The notes: generated from the sequence alone by a model not told the origin. 64,000 nucleotides of DNA from Spirochaetia bacterium 38H-sp (GCA_039023545.1 JBCHKQ010000001.1:310001-374000), one strand, 5' to 3'. Positions 17,044 through 25,655 are shown, numbered from the stretch's first letter. Numbers and translations: made by a program.

Positions 17044-17808
17044 CTACCTCGTAAGAGCAGAACGAGAAAACATCTCATCACCTAGCTCTTTTAAAGCCTC
17101 CATAGAGCTAACCTCAACAACAGAATACGCTCCCTCCTGCTCAAAAGAATCCATTCTGTATATCGTAGGACGCAATGCACCCGCAATATCCTTTACCCCA
17201 CTAAGAATCATCTCCTTTATAAGGAAATCGGAACGAGAATAATATTTTATTTTAAAGGGTATAAGGCTATCCTTTACCACATAAATCACAACCCTTCCAT
17301 AAGCAACATCCGACCTTTTTGCAACAGCCTCAAGAATATACATATCGACAATTCCCAGCTCAGGATGTTCCACTCTTTCTACGGACATTATCTTTGCATC
17401 ATAATCATCTGTATACTGAGGATCGCTCACATCATGATTGGAAAACAAACTACCCTGGAAAGAAGCTCTTGCAGAAAGCCTAACCGGCCTTTTGGAACCT
17501 GCCCTTGGATTATACATCCACAGACTTCCTTCCTTTTGCAAAAACCTCATACCCTTTGACCTGGCCGGCTCAAGAACAACAATAAAAGAACCCACTCCTT
17601 CCTTATACCAGGACTCAAAAACCATAACAGCCGGATCCGGTCTATCAGGATAATGAGACTCCATCTTAAAAACAGCATGATAAACCTTGGGATTTAGGCT
17701 TAGTTCCATACTCCTGAGAATAGAATTTGCATCCGACAAATCCTCGGCAAAAACAAAAACAGAACAAAACATAAAAAACAATATAAAAACAGATAAAAAC
17801 CTATTCAT
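17044..17808 (-). CDS. LolA-like outer-membrane lipoprotein-sorting protein
   Basis: 254 residues from ATG 17808, chosen because GGGAGG precedes it; a longer frame from 17823 exists. Signal peptide MNRFLSVFILFFMFCSVFVFA. The mature protein matches the LolA/LolB-like fold as used in LolCDE-associated families: MVFESWYKEGVGSFIVVLEP, KGMRFLQKEGSLWMYNP, PVRLSARASFQGSLFSNHDV and a C-terminal half-barrel. It probably carries a lipoprotein or lipid across the periplasm for the ABC system encoded downstream. The start overlaps the regulator gene by 8 nt. Confidence 0.82.
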   Translation of the reverse strand: MNRFLSVFILFFMFCSVFVFAEDLSDANSILRSMELSLNPKVYHAVFKMESHYPDRPDPAVMVFESWYKEGVGSFIVVLEPARSKGMRFLQKEGSLWMYNPRAGSKRPVRLSARASFQGSLFSNHDVSDPQYTDDYDAKIMSVERVEHPELGIVDMYILEAVAKRSDVAYGRVVIYVVKDSLIPFKIKYYSRSDFLIKEMILSGVKDIAGALRPTIYRMDSFEQEGAYSVVEVSSMEALKELGDEMFSRSALTR

Positions 17809-18109
17809 TTTTAACCTCCCCATGGGATTTTATAACTGACTCCATAAAAACCAGATATTCTTTAAACTCCTTCCGCCCCTTTTCTGTCAGAAAATAAACC
17901 GTCTGTGCACCATCAGAAATAAGAACCTTCTCCTTACTAACAAAACCGGCACCCACAAGCTTCTGCAAGTGAGAATACAAAGCACCATCAGAAAGCCCTG
18001 TTATTCTTTTGAGAGCAGGAAAAGACACCTTTTCCTCCCTAAAAATAATAGTAATCAGCGAAAGACGCGTCCTTTCAAAAAAAACAGGATCAAACCTTGT
18101 GTAAAGCAT
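17801..18109 (-). CDS. Winged-helix transcriptional regulator (PadR/ArsR-like)
   Basis: 102 residues from ATG 18109 (an in-frame start at 18151 would add 14 hydrophobic residues and is less likely). MLYTRFDPVFFERTRLSLITIIF is helix 1-2; VSFPALKRITGLSDGALYSHLQKLVGAGFV is the recognition helix and EKVLISDGAQTVYFLTEKG the beta-wing. It overlaps the membrane-protein gene by 20 nt. The operon promoter holds a perfect palindrome (18748-18766), the obvious candidate binding site for this dimeric regulator, so autoregulation is likely. Confidence 0.82.
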   Translation of the reverse strand: MLYTRFDPVFFERTRLSLITIIFREEKVSFPALKRITGLSDGALYSHLQKLVGAGFVSKEKVLISDGAQTVYFLTEKGRKEFKEYLVFMESVIKSHGEVKNE

Positions 18110-18710
18110 CCTTGCTATACTCCCTATCCCAAAACCAAAAAAGATACCCACTTATAAAATAAGCAACAGAAATCATACCTGCAGCAACAAAATACAACCA
18201 GTCATCCTTCCATCCACCAATCCACATAAAAAAACCCACAAACAGCAAAACAGCTCCCGGAAAAAACAACTCCATATATGACATAACCCCATACATAAAA
18301 AGCGGCACAGAACCAAGGAGCACATAAATTCCCGGCACATCCCTACCGGAATCCAATAAAGAAAAAGACATAGCAAGAAGCACGACAAAAATCCCAATAG
18401 AAGCAACAATTACCTTAAGCATACCCGGAGTAAAAAGCACAACATCAAGCCGCCTGCTCTGCCTGACCCACGCAACAAACTCACCTACAGAGGCCACAAC
18501 CATAAGAGGCAACCACAAACCCCAAAAAATCTGATGCTCCGACCAGCCAATAGAAGAACACCACCAAGCAATAAACGCCCCAATAAGCACCACAACACCC
18601 CAGAGCAAAAAAGCCCAGTACTCTACAACAGGATACCCCTCTTTCTCCCTGAGAATCTGTTTGATTTCCCTCAAGTCCTCCAGATATCTGTCAAAATCCT
18701 GTTTTTCCAT
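18090..18710 (-). CDS. Multi-spanning membrane protein, first gene of the regulated operon
   Basis: 206 residues. A polar N-terminus (MEKQDFDRYLEDLREIKQILREKE) is followed by six hydrophobic segments (residues ~30-50, 60-80, 95-115, 120-140, 145-160, 168-190). No family is recognised. In many bacteria a small membrane protein of this kind precedes a PadR-type regulator and may act as its membrane sensor or anti-regulator, but that is inference. RBS GGAGG five bases before ATG; promoter and operator lie immediately upstream. Confidence 0.65.
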   Translation of the reverse strand: MEKQDFDRYLEDLREIKQILREKEGYPVVEYWAFLLWGVVVLIGAFIAWWCSSIGWSEHQIFWGLWLPLMVVASVGEFVAWVRQSRRLDVVLFTPGMLKVIVASIGIFVVLLAMSFSLLDSGRDVPGIYVLLGSVPLFMYGVMSYMELFFPGAVLLFVGFFMWIGGWKDDWLYFVAAGMISVAYFISGYLFWFWDREYSKDALHKV

Positions 18711-18729
18711 AAAACCTCCATATGTAGCC

Positions 18730-18766
18730 TACTTTGCATAAAAAAGTTACTTTGCATTACAAAGTA
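18730..18766. promoter_or_regulatory. Palindromic operator of the LolCDE-like operon
   Basis: TACTTTG-CATTA-CAAAGTA at 18748-18766 is a perfect 7+7 inverted repeat. A third half-site, TACTTTGCAT, lies at 18730-18739, exactly 18 bp from the next one. The palindrome overlaps the -10 box, so binding would block RNA polymerase. It is the likely site of the operon-encoded winged-helix regulator. Confidence 0.75.
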
Positions 18767-18791
18767 TAATGCTAAAAAACACACCTGTCAA
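18763..18791 (-). promoter_or_regulatory. Consensus promoter of the LolCDE-like operon
   Basis: Minus strand TTGACA (18791-18786), 17-nt spacer, TATACT (18768-18763). The -35 box abuts the octamer of element 3. The -10 box is inside the operator palindrome. Confidence 0.8.
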
Positions 18792-18795
18792 TTAT

Positions 18796-18835
18796 ACCGA
18801 ACGCCATGCCCTCAAAAAATGAGAGCATGGCTTTT
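18796..18835 (+). repeat. ACCGAACG-hairpin element 3
   Basis: TTAT then ACCGAACG (18796-18803), stem GCCATGC-c-CTC / GAG-a-GCATGGC (18803-18831), then TTTT. On the minus strand it follows the OppF gene and its separate terminator, and directly precedes the promoter of the next operon. Confidence 0.8.
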
Positions 18836-18840
18836 AAACA

Positions 18841-18863
18841 AAAAAGGGGAGCTCAAACTCCCC
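18841..18863 (-). terminator. Terminator of the Opp-type operon
   Basis: Minus strand GGGGAG-TTTGAG-CTCCCC (18863-18846) followed by TTTTTTG. It lies 31 nt after the last gene of the transporter operon. Confidence 0.75.
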
Positions 18864-18893
18864 AAAGAAAATACTCCTTTTTATCATCCTGCG

Positions 18894-19880
18894 CTAAACA
18901 TAATGGCATCGTACAAACTGATTATCCCCAACCATTTTTTCATCAGGAAAAGATATTGAACAAATTTCAAGCGCAACTGGACATCTGTTGTAAAAAGGAC
19001 AACCCTTCTTTTCCGGAGTCCAAAAACTAACCTCATTCTCCACATCTTCTTTTACATCCAATTTTGCAAGTCCATCTCTTTCGGGATCTGGAGCAGCAGA
19101 AATCAATAACCTCGTATATGGATGTTTGGGATTAAGAACAACAGAATCAACATCCCCCCACTCAACCATATGTCCACTATAAAGAACAATAATCCTATCC
19201 GCAAAATACCTGGCAGTTGCAATATCATGAGTTATATAAAGAAAAGACTTACCCATATCCTTTTTTAACTTATTCATAAGATTAAGAACGCCCAAACGAA
19301 TAGAAACATCAAGCATAGAAGTAGGCTCATCCGCAAAAATAACATCCGCACCTATCGCAAGAATCCTTGCAAGAAAAGCCCTCTGTCTCTGTCCACCAGA
19401 AAGCTGATGTGGAAACTTTTTCCCCTGCTCTTCCGGAGGCACAAGTCCAACAAGAGATAAAGCCTCATCCATCCTCTTCTTAGTTTCTATCTTATCACAC
19501 TTATGATATAGCTCAATAGGACGCTTAAGATGATAATAAATAGAATGCAACGGATTAAGACTGGAAAAAGGATCCTGAAAAATCATCTGGACCTTTTGCC
19601 TGTATTTCCTAAGCTCATCTCCGGAAAAAGCATGCACATCACCACCATCAAAAAGCATCTTCCCCGAAGTAGGATTATAAAAGCGCATAGCAATACGACA
19701 TATAGTGGATTTACCACAACCTGATTCACCCACAACAGCCAAAGATTCTCCTGGATAAATATCAAAAGAAACATCATTTAAAGCACGCAAAGTCTGCTGT
19801 TTAGAAAAAAAATTTTTTCCACTTATGGAAAAATCCATAACAAGATTTTTTACACTAAAAATAGGATTACCTGACATCAA
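18894..19880 (-). CDS. Oligopeptide/dipeptide-type ABC transporter ATPase (OppF/DppF-like)
   Basis: 328 residues. Walker A GESGCGKST, Q-loop QMIFQDPFSSLNP, signature LSGGQRQRAFLARI, Walker B ADVIFADEPTSMLD and H-loop ITHD. The C-terminal oligo_HPY extension carries CPFYNRCP and a further Cys (4Fe-4S-like cysteines of the Opp/Dpp family). It pairs with the OppD-like ATPase encoded directly upstream. The family also transports sugars in several lineages, so a peptide substrate is not certain. Confidence 0.93.
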   Translation of the reverse strand: MMSGNPIFSVKNLVMDFSISGKNFFSKQQTLRALNDVSFDIYPGESLAVVGESGCGKSTICRIAMRFYNPTSGKMLFDGGDVHAFSGDELRKYRQKVQMIFQDPFSSLNPLHSIYYHLKRPIELYHKCDKIETKKRMDEALSLVGLVPPEEQGKKFPHQLSGGQRQRAFLARILAIGADVIFADEPTSMLDVSIRLGVLNLMNKLKKDMGKSFLYITHDIATARYFADRIIVLYSGHMVEWGDVDSVVLNPKHPYTRLLISAAPDPERDGLAKLDVKEDVENEVSFWTPEKKGCPFYNRCPVALEICSISFPDEKMVGDNQFVRCHYV

Positions 19881-20855
19881 CTACCCCCTGGAAGCATTTA
19901 AAGGAAAATGGCATTCAAAAAAATCATCACCGTCATGCATACGTGGAGGAACCTCTCTGTAGCACTTATCCTTTGCATTAAAACAACGCTCTGCAAAACG
20001 GCAACCATTGGGAATCCTGCGTAAATCCAGAGGAGAACCCGGAATACCCTCCATATATTTCATTTCTCCATGAAGTGGAGGAAAGGAATTTTTAAGTCCA
20101 TAAGAATACGGATGTCTAGGACTCTTAAGAATAACAGAAGAAGAAGCCTTTTCCACTATCTCAGCAGCATACATTATGCCAATAGTATCACAAAACTCCA
20201 TCATCAAACTTAGGTCATGGGTTATAAAAAGAATAGAAAAGCCAAGCTCCTCTTTAAGCTCCTGCACCTTCTGGAGAATAGAACGCTGAACAACAGTATC
20301 AAGAGCAGTAGTAGGCTCATCCATAACCAGTAACTTAGGCCTCAAAGCCAGAGCCATAGCAATAACAGCCCGCTGTCGCATGCCACCAGAAAATTGATGA
20401 GGATAATCCCTCATTCTCTCCGGAGCAATACCCACAAGTTTTAAAAGCTCAGCTGTCCTGTCTCTGGACTCATCCATACTATCTGTGACATCATGGTATT
20501 TAAAAATCTCAAAAAATTGTTTTTCCAATTTTATTACCGGATTGAGACAATTCATAGCAGATTGAAAAACCATACTGATTTTTTCCCATCTGAATTTTCT
20601 GAGAGTTTCATCGTCCATTTCTAGAACATCCTTGCCATCAAAAATAATACTTCCTCCTGTAATCAGAGCAGGCGGCCTGTGAAGTCTCATAAGAGCATAA
20701 GCAAGAGTACTCTTACCACAACCGGATTCACCGGCTAGACCAAAAATTTGTCCCTCCTTTATGGAAAAACTCACATTATCTACAGCTCTTACATGACCAT
20801 CAAGAGTAACATAATCAACACATACGTCCTTTACTTCCAGCAATGCTGCCATCAC
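19881..20855 (-). CDS. Oligopeptide/dipeptide-type ABC transporter ATPase (OppD/DppD-like)
   Basis: 324 residues. Walker A GESGCGKST, Q-loop MVFQSAMNCLNP, signature FSGGMRQRAVIAMA, Walker B KLLVMDEPTTALD, H-loop ITHDLSLM. The oligo_HPY C-terminus has CRFAERC and a later Cys. It abuts the OppF-like gene with no gap and overlaps the permease gene by 4 nt. The start is one of two adjacent ATG codons. Confidence 0.93.
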   Translation of the reverse strand: MMAALLEVKDVCVDYVTLDGHVRAVDNVSFSIKEGQIFGLAGESGCGKSTLAYALMRLHRPPALITGGSIIFDGKDVLEMDDETLRKFRWEKISMVFQSAMNCLNPVIKLEKQFFEIFKYHDVTDSMDESRDRTAELLKLVGIAPERMRDYPHQFSGGMRQRAVIAMALALRPKLLVMDEPTTALDTVVQRSILQKVQELKEELGFSILFITHDLSLMMEFCDTIGIMYAAEIVEKASSSVILKSPRHPYSYGLKNSFPPLHGEMKYMEGIPGSPLDLRRIPNGCRFAERCFNAKDKCYREVPPRMHDGDDFFECHFPLNASRG

Positions 20856-21808
20856 ACAACCTCTTTTACCTGTTTTTTTGCTTTTTTTGTAAGCTTTGCT
20901 TCTTTTTTCTTTTCCCGATAATAACCTGCCATTATTCTGTCCGCCCGCAAGCGAGGATTGGAAATCTCATCGATGGAAAAGTTTATCAGAGTAAGACCAG
21001 ATGCAAGAATAACTATGGCAAGACTTGGGCCCAGTAACTCCCACCATGCACCAACCTGCAAGGCAGCAGTTCTGTTTGCATTGAGAAGCATATTGCCCCA
21101 TGTAACAGAAAATGGATCACCAAAACCGAGAAATTCAAGAGTAGCCTGAGCCATAATCGCATATATCGTAGTACCTACAAACCCCGCACTCATCATAGAA
21201 AGCATATTGGGCATAACCTCAGAAAAAAGCCTTCTCAACCTAGTCTCGCCAAGGGTCTCTGCTGCATATATATATTCTCTCTGCCTTATACTCATAGTCT
21301 GAGATCTCAAAACCCTGGCTCCCCATGCCCAGGAGGTGAGTCCTATTATTATGGCTATTACAAGCGGAGAAACGCCATCAAGAAGTGAAGCCATTATAAG
21401 GATAAGAGGAAGATTGGGGACAACCATTACAACATTTATAACAGTAGTAATTATCCCGTCCACAACCCCACCAAAATACCCAGCTGTAATTCCTATAACA
21501 GCACCCAAAACAACGGCAATAAGCGCAGCCAGAATACCCACCATGAGAGAAGTCCTTCCACCATAAAGCGTCTGTGCCCATACATCCCTGCCAAGCTGTG
21601 TTGTACCCAAGATATGCTTGGCATTGGGAGCAATTCTTATGGCATCCTTATCCATAGCCATAGGATCATAAGAAGTAAAAAGAGGCGCACCGAGAGTAAG
21701 AAAAAGCAAAATAAAAAGAAGAGCAAAGCCCACCGCAGCCTTGGGATTATCTCTAAAAAATTTATATACATAAAACAGTTTGGAATCTTTTGATAATAAG
21801 TTCTTCAT
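20852..21808 (-). CDS. ABC transporter permease (OppC/DppC-like)
   Basis: 318 residues. An N-terminal helix after NPKAAVGFALLFILLFLTLG (OppC_N region), then six membrane segments with the EAA-loop region YIYAAETLGETRLRRLFSEVMPN. The cytoplasmic tail is very basic (REKKKEAKLTKKAKKQ). It is the second permease of the importer, 5 nt after the DppB-like gene. Confidence 0.92.
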   Translation of the reverse strand: MKNLLSKDSKLFYVYKFFRDNPKAAVGFALLFILLFLTLGAPLFTSYDPMAMDKDAIRIAPNAKHILGTTQLGRDVWAQTLYGGRTSLMVGILAALIAVVLGAVIGITAGYFGGVVDGIITTVINVVMVVPNLPLILIMASLLDGVSPLVIAIIIGLTSWAWGARVLRSQTMSIRQREYIYAAETLGETRLRRLFSEVMPNMLSMMSAGFVGTTIYAIMAQATLEFLGFGDPFSVTWGNMLLNANRTAALQVGAWWELLGPSLAIVILASGLTLINFSIDEISNPRLRADRIMAGYYREKKKEAKLTKKAKKQVKEVV

Positions 21809-21813
21809 AAGCC

Positions 21814-22806
21814 TTACCTACCCTGTTTCCTAAGTCGCGGGTCCAAAACCAGCAATAACAAGTCAGCAATGAAATTTGCAGAAAGCATAAGAATTGTGGA
21901 CATGAGTAATATGCCCTGCATGAGAGGATAATCTCTGCCGTTTAGAGCCTTAAGCATAACCTGTCCCAGTCCGGGATAATTGAAAACTATTTCTATAATA
22001 AAATTACCTCCAAGAAGATAACCAAACTGCATAGCCACCGTGGTAACCACCGGAAGCAATGCATTTCTGGCTCCATAACCAAACATAACACGTCTGTCAG
22101 GCACACCTTTTGCCCATCCCATGGTTATATAATCTTCTCCAAGCTGATTTATCATATTGGCACGCATACCCATGATTCCGCCAAAACTTACAAGAACCAT
22201 AGAAAGGATTGGTAAAGCAGCATGATAAAGAACATCACCTATGTATTGAAAAACATTATCCGGTCTAAAAAGAGGAGTAACAGCATAGCCAATGGGAAAT
22301 ATTCTTAAGGCACGTGCAAGCCAATAGTTTAATAACAGTGCTACGATAACCGCAGGAATATTTGCCAAAAGCTGTCCGCCCAAGGTTAAGGCGCTGTCTA
22401 TCTTGCTGCCTCTTTTCCATGCAACATAAATACCCAACAAGGTATTTAAAATAAAAGTAATTATAAGGACAGAACCCATTAAAAAAACCGTCCATCTCAG
22501 ACCTCTGGAAACAGCCTCTAAAACTGTCTGAGGATATTGCGTAAAAGAAACACCCCAATTGCCCTTTATGATGCTGCCGACGTAATCAAAATAACTTTCT
22601 ATAAGAGACTTTTCTTCCGTAAAGCCAAACATTTCCTGTACAGCATGAATAGTTTCTTTATCAATCTTACCACCACTCTGATAAAGTTGAGCCATATACA
22701 TCTGAACAGGATCCCCCGGCATCAACCGGGGGAGAAAAAAGTTTAATGTTACGGCGGCAACAAAAGCGATGATATAAAAGCCCAATCTGTTAAGTATGTA
22801 TCTCAC
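21814..22806 (-). CDS. ABC transporter permease (OppB/DppB-like)
   Basis: 330 residues, six membrane segments. The typical N-terminal MRYILNRLGFYIIAFVAAV and LPRLMPGDPVQMYM are present, and the EAA loop is DYITMGWAKGVPDRRVMFGYG. DPRLRKQG at the C-terminus is usual for this family. It follows the binding-protein gene by 22 nt. Confidence 0.93.
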   Translation of the reverse strand: MRYILNRLGFYIIAFVAAVTLNFFLPRLMPGDPVQMYMAQLYQSGGKIDKETIHAVQEMFGFTEEKSLIESYFDYVGSIIKGNWGVSFTQYPQTVLEAVSRGLRWTVFLMGSVLIITFILNTLLGIYVAWKRGSKIDSALTLGGQLLANIPAVIVALLLNYWLARALRIFPIGYAVTPLFRPDNVFQYIGDVLYHAALPILSMVLVSFGGIMGMRANMINQLGEDYITMGWAKGVPDRRVMFGYGARNALLPVVTTVAMQFGYLLGGNFIIEIVFNYPGLGQVMLKALNGRDYPLMQGILLMSTILMLSANFIADLLLLVLDPRLRKQGR

Positions 22807-22828
22807 TTTGATTGCCCATCCTATTTGT

Positions 22829-24517
22829 TTATTTTACAGGTCTAAGCTGTAACAGATGATAAATCTTGATATCATGATCAAACAACGCAGGCTCACACAC
22901 AGGATTATCCTTTGTTGACCAGCCCGTAAATCTGGAAGTGTTATAAATATGCCATAAACCATTATAGAAGAGAGGAATATTTATCATATTCTCTGCAAAG
23001 AAAAGCTCTACCTTATCCGTATACTGTCTAAGCTCTTCTTCTGTTTTTGCCGTAGGCATTTTTGCTATGAGAGAATTAATCTCCTCATTGATATAATTAT
23101 TCTGACACACGCTCCACCATGTAGGCGTAAACGCTCTGGAAGCATCACCTATTGTATCATAGTAGAACTTCCAGATATTTGAGCTCTTACCATAACCGCT
23201 GTACAGAGCATCAAACTCACCGCTATCCCATTTTTCGATTATAACACCGAGGTCAGGAGCCTTTGCATTGGCATTGATGCCTATATTTCTAAGTCCTTGT
23301 GCAACTATGACTGCCCCGTCATTCCAGTCGGTCCAACCTGCAGGAGAAAGGATATCAAACTTTATTGGGGTTCCATCCGGATTATCTCTCCATCCATCGC
23401 CATCTGCATCCTTAAAGCCTGCCTCGTCAAGAATTTTCTTAGCCATCTCGGGATCAAACTTGGCATACTTATCAAGAATTTCTCTTGCCTTGGGGTTCTC
23501 ATATCCCAGAAGCGCAGGAGGGAGACCGGTTACAGGAGGAACCATGCTGTCAAGATACCCGTAGGCAGCAGTATCAATAATTCCCTGCCTGTCTATAGAC
23601 AGAGAAAAAGCTCTGCGGAAAGCAACATTATTAAATGCTTTGCGATTATTCTCATCAGGAGTCTGATAGTTGAGAGAAATCCTTACAGCATCATTTTTAC
23701 CATACCAATAATTTCTATTGGAATCACCTTTTACATAAGTATTGTCTATATCAGGAATAAAAATATATGCCCAGTCAACCTTTCCAGATTCAAGGAGTGC
23801 AAGAGCTCCCTCGTTGCCATTAAACTGAGGAACAACAAGCCTATCAACCTTGAGCTCATCGGCTTTCCAATAGTATGGATTTCTTCCCAGAACAATAAGT
23901 TCCGGAGTAAACTCTATAATTTCGGAGAAAGGACCTGTAACAACAGGGTTCTCATAAACATAAGACATGGGGTCTTCTACATTTTCCCACACATGTTTGG
24001 GAATAATAACATGCTCATTTAAAACATCCTGCCGCCAAAAACGGTTAGGCTCGCGCATCTCAATCTGCACCGTATAATCATCTATTACTCTAACCGCTTT
24101 ACACTTTCCGTCTTCTCCCCAGAAACCGCCATTATCCATAGCAGGGTGGTCCTTGCTGATTGTAAAAGAATAAGCAACGTCCTCGGCAGTAAGAGGAGTA
24201 CCGTCACTCCACTTAACCCCTTTTCTTACCTTGATTGTAAGAGTCTTGAGGTCAGGTTCGCTTATAACCTCTTCTGCAAGCCAGGGAATCTCCTTGTTCT
24301 TATTAAGTGGATCAAACAGAACAAGGTACTCATGCATAAAACCAAGAGTAAACTGCTTGGCATTGGAAAATGGGTTAAAATTTCTCACCCAACCGTCGGT
24401 TGAATCGAGAAGAACAGTGAGCGAAGCTTCTTTGCTGCCCTGTTCTTGCTGAGAACCTGCAAAAGCAAGACCGGCAATCATAAGAACAGCAAGAAGAACT
24501 ATAAGGGTCTTTTTCAT
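22829..24517 (-). CDS. ABC transporter substrate-binding protein (SBP family 5)
   Basis: 562 residues from ATG 24517, chosen for the AGGAGG at the right distance; a longer frame from 24538 exists. Signal peptide MKKTLIVLLAVLMIAGLAFA is cleaved before GSQQ; there is no lipobox Cys. Family features: VRKGVKWSDGTPLTAEDVAYSF, VSGPFS-like VTGPFSEIIEF, and FRRAFSLSIDRQGIID. NPDGTPIKFDILSPAGWTDW is reminiscent of sugar-binding members, so an oligosaccharide ligand is possible. It is the first and probably most expressed gene of the importer operon, under the promoter/operator region 24577-24640. Confidence 0.92.
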   Translation of the reverse strand: MKKTLIVLLAVLMIAGLAFAGSQQEQGSKEASLTVLLDSTDGWVRNFNPFSNAKQFTLGFMHEYLVLFDPLNKNKEIPWLAEEVISEPDLKTLTIKVRKGVKWSDGTPLTAEDVAYSFTISKDHPAMDNGGFWGEDGKCKAVRVIDDYTVQIEMREPNRFWRQDVLNEHVIIPKHVWENVEDPMSYVYENPVVTGPFSEIIEFTPELIVLGRNPYYWKADELKVDRLVVPQFNGNEGALALLESGKVDWAYIFIPDIDNTYVKGDSNRNYWYGKNDAVRISLNYQTPDENNRKAFNNVAFRRAFSLSIDRQGIIDTAAYGYLDSMVPPVTGLPPALLGYENPKAREILDKYAKFDPEMAKKILDEAGFKDADGDGWRDNPDGTPIKFDILSPAGWTDWNDGAVIVAQGLRNIGINANAKAPDLGVIIEKWDSGEFDALYSGYGKSSNIWKFYYDTIGDASRAFTPTWWSVCQNNYINEEINSLIAKMPTAKTEEELRQYTDKVELFFAENMINIPLFYNGLWHIYNTSRFTGWSTKDNPVCEPALFDHDIKIYHLLQLRPVK

Positions 24518-24576
24518 ACCCCCTCCTTGTTTAGGCACTAGCCTTTTTTACAGCCCCCTACGGGAGCTCTGCTATA

Positions 24577-24640
24577 TGTTTACGACAACAGATTAACCCT
24601 CTATAACCATCCTGTCAAGTTTTTTCTGTTTTCGAAAACA
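24577..24640 (-). promoter_or_regulatory. Promoter and LacI-like operators of the Opp-type operon
   Basis: Minus strand TTGACA (24618-24613), 17-nt spacer, TAATCT (24595-24590). Perfect palindrome TGTTTTCGAAAACA (24627-24640) lies just upstream of -35, and a related TGTTTACGACAACA (24577-24590) overlaps the -10 end and start site. A central CG in a 14-bp palindrome is typical of LacI-family sites. A leader hairpin (AGCTCCC/GGGGGCT, ~24551-24568) lies before the RBS. The gap 24518-24866 holds no other gene. Confidence 0.6.
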
Positions 24641-24760
24641 TGCTTAAAAATTTTGGATCTCTTTATAAAGACATTTATTAAATAATTTTATATAAAAAGA
24701 CTTTACTATCTGTCAGAAAAACACCTGAGTCCGTAGATTTAAACCGTGTATCAAACATAA

Positions 24761-24774
24761 GGTTTTCGCAAACA
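24761..24774. promoter_or_regulatory. Third LacI-like operator, upstream of the SDR gene
   Basis: GGTTTTCGCAAACA, 12 of 14 positions like TGTTTTCGAAAACA at 24627. It is 92 nt before the SDR start and suggests common control of the importer and the SDR. Confidence 0.4.
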
Positions 24775-24866
24775 TACAAATGCTATGTTCCACAGGCCTT
24801 TATTAAATAATATTTTATGTGTTATGATGGTTGATAACATAAACTATCTTGCACATTGGAGGACCT

Positions 24867-25613
24867 ATGTTTGATGTACGTGGACGATGGGCACTTATAA
24901 CAGGAGCAAGCCGCGGAATAGGAAGACTCATAGCTTTATTTATGGCAGAAAGGGGCTGCAATCTTATTCTTCACAGCAGAAAAAAAGAAAACTGCAATGC
25001 TGTTATTGAGGAAGTTAGGGCAAAAGGCATAGAGGCAATTGCTGTGGAGGCAGAGCTCGCAGACAGAGATAAGATAAAAAATATGCTAAAAGAAATAGAT
25101 TCTCTTGGGAAAGATATAGACATAGTCTTTAATAACGCAGGCCTTCAGGTAGGCTACAGAAAGGATTATTATAAAACTCCTTTGGAGGACTTTGACATAA
25201 GCTTTGCCGTTAATTTTATAGCGCCTGCTATGATATGCTACCACTTCCTCCCACGCATGGAAGAAAGAGGAACCGGTCGAATAATCAACACTACAAGCGG
25301 TATAAAAAACGAGCCAGAACAGGCCGGATACTCAGCGAGCAAAGCTGCTCTGGATAAATACACCTCCGACCTTGCCAATAGACTTGATGGAACAGACATA
25401 ATAATCAGTCTATCCGACCCTGGTTGGTGTAGAACGGATCTGGGCGGTCCCAACGCACCTAATGCTCCGGAAAGCAGTATCCCAGGAGTCGTCGTAGGTG
25501 CCTTTGTCAACGATAGGACAAGCGGAAGGCTTTTTAATGCCGGAGATTTCCACAATATGAGTCTAGAAGAAGCTGTGGAAAAAGCAAAGACACTAACTCC
25601 TCTTTTTAAATAA
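24867..25613 (+). CDS. Classical short-chain dehydrogenase/reductase
   Basis: 248 residues from ATG 24867 with TTGGAGGA as RBS; the upstream TTG at 24849 is rejected. Cofactor motif TGASRGIGR (~residues 13-21), NNAG-type NNAGLQ, catalytic serine in NTTSGIKNE and YSASK. RDKIKNMLKEIDSLGKDIDIVFNNAG is typical of gluconate 5-dehydrogenase/3-oxoacyl reductase-like SDRs; the substrate is unknown. It is divergent from the Opp-type operon and shares an operator-like sequence with it. Element 4 follows 7 nt after the stop codon. Confidence 0.88.
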   Translation: MFDVRGRWALITGASRGIGRLIALFMAERGCNLILHSRKKENCNAVIEEVRAKGIEAIAVEAELADRDKIKNMLKEIDSLGKDIDIVFNNAGLQVGYRKDYYKTPLEDFDISFAVNFIAPAMICYHFLPRMEERGTGRIINTTSGIKNEPEQAGYSASKAALDKYTSDLANRLDGTDIIISLSDPGWCRTDLGGPNAPNAPESSIPGVVVGAFVNDRTSGRLFNAGDFHNMSLEEAVEKAKTLTPLFK

Positions 25614-25620
25614 TATAAAA

Positions 25621-25655
25621 ACCGAACGGGGCAGGCTTTTCCCTGCCCCTTTTTG
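25621..25655 (+). repeat. ACCGAACG-hairpin element 4 (terminator of the SDR)
   Basis: ACCGAACG (25621-25628), stem GGGGCAGG / CCTGCCCC (25628-25649), then TTTTT. Orientation fits termination of the SDR gene. Confidence 0.85.

Noticed and set aside
24849..24866. Earlier TTG start for the SDR gene
   Set aside because: GGAGGA is placed for the ATG at 24867, and SDRs normally begin just before the TGxxxGxG strand.
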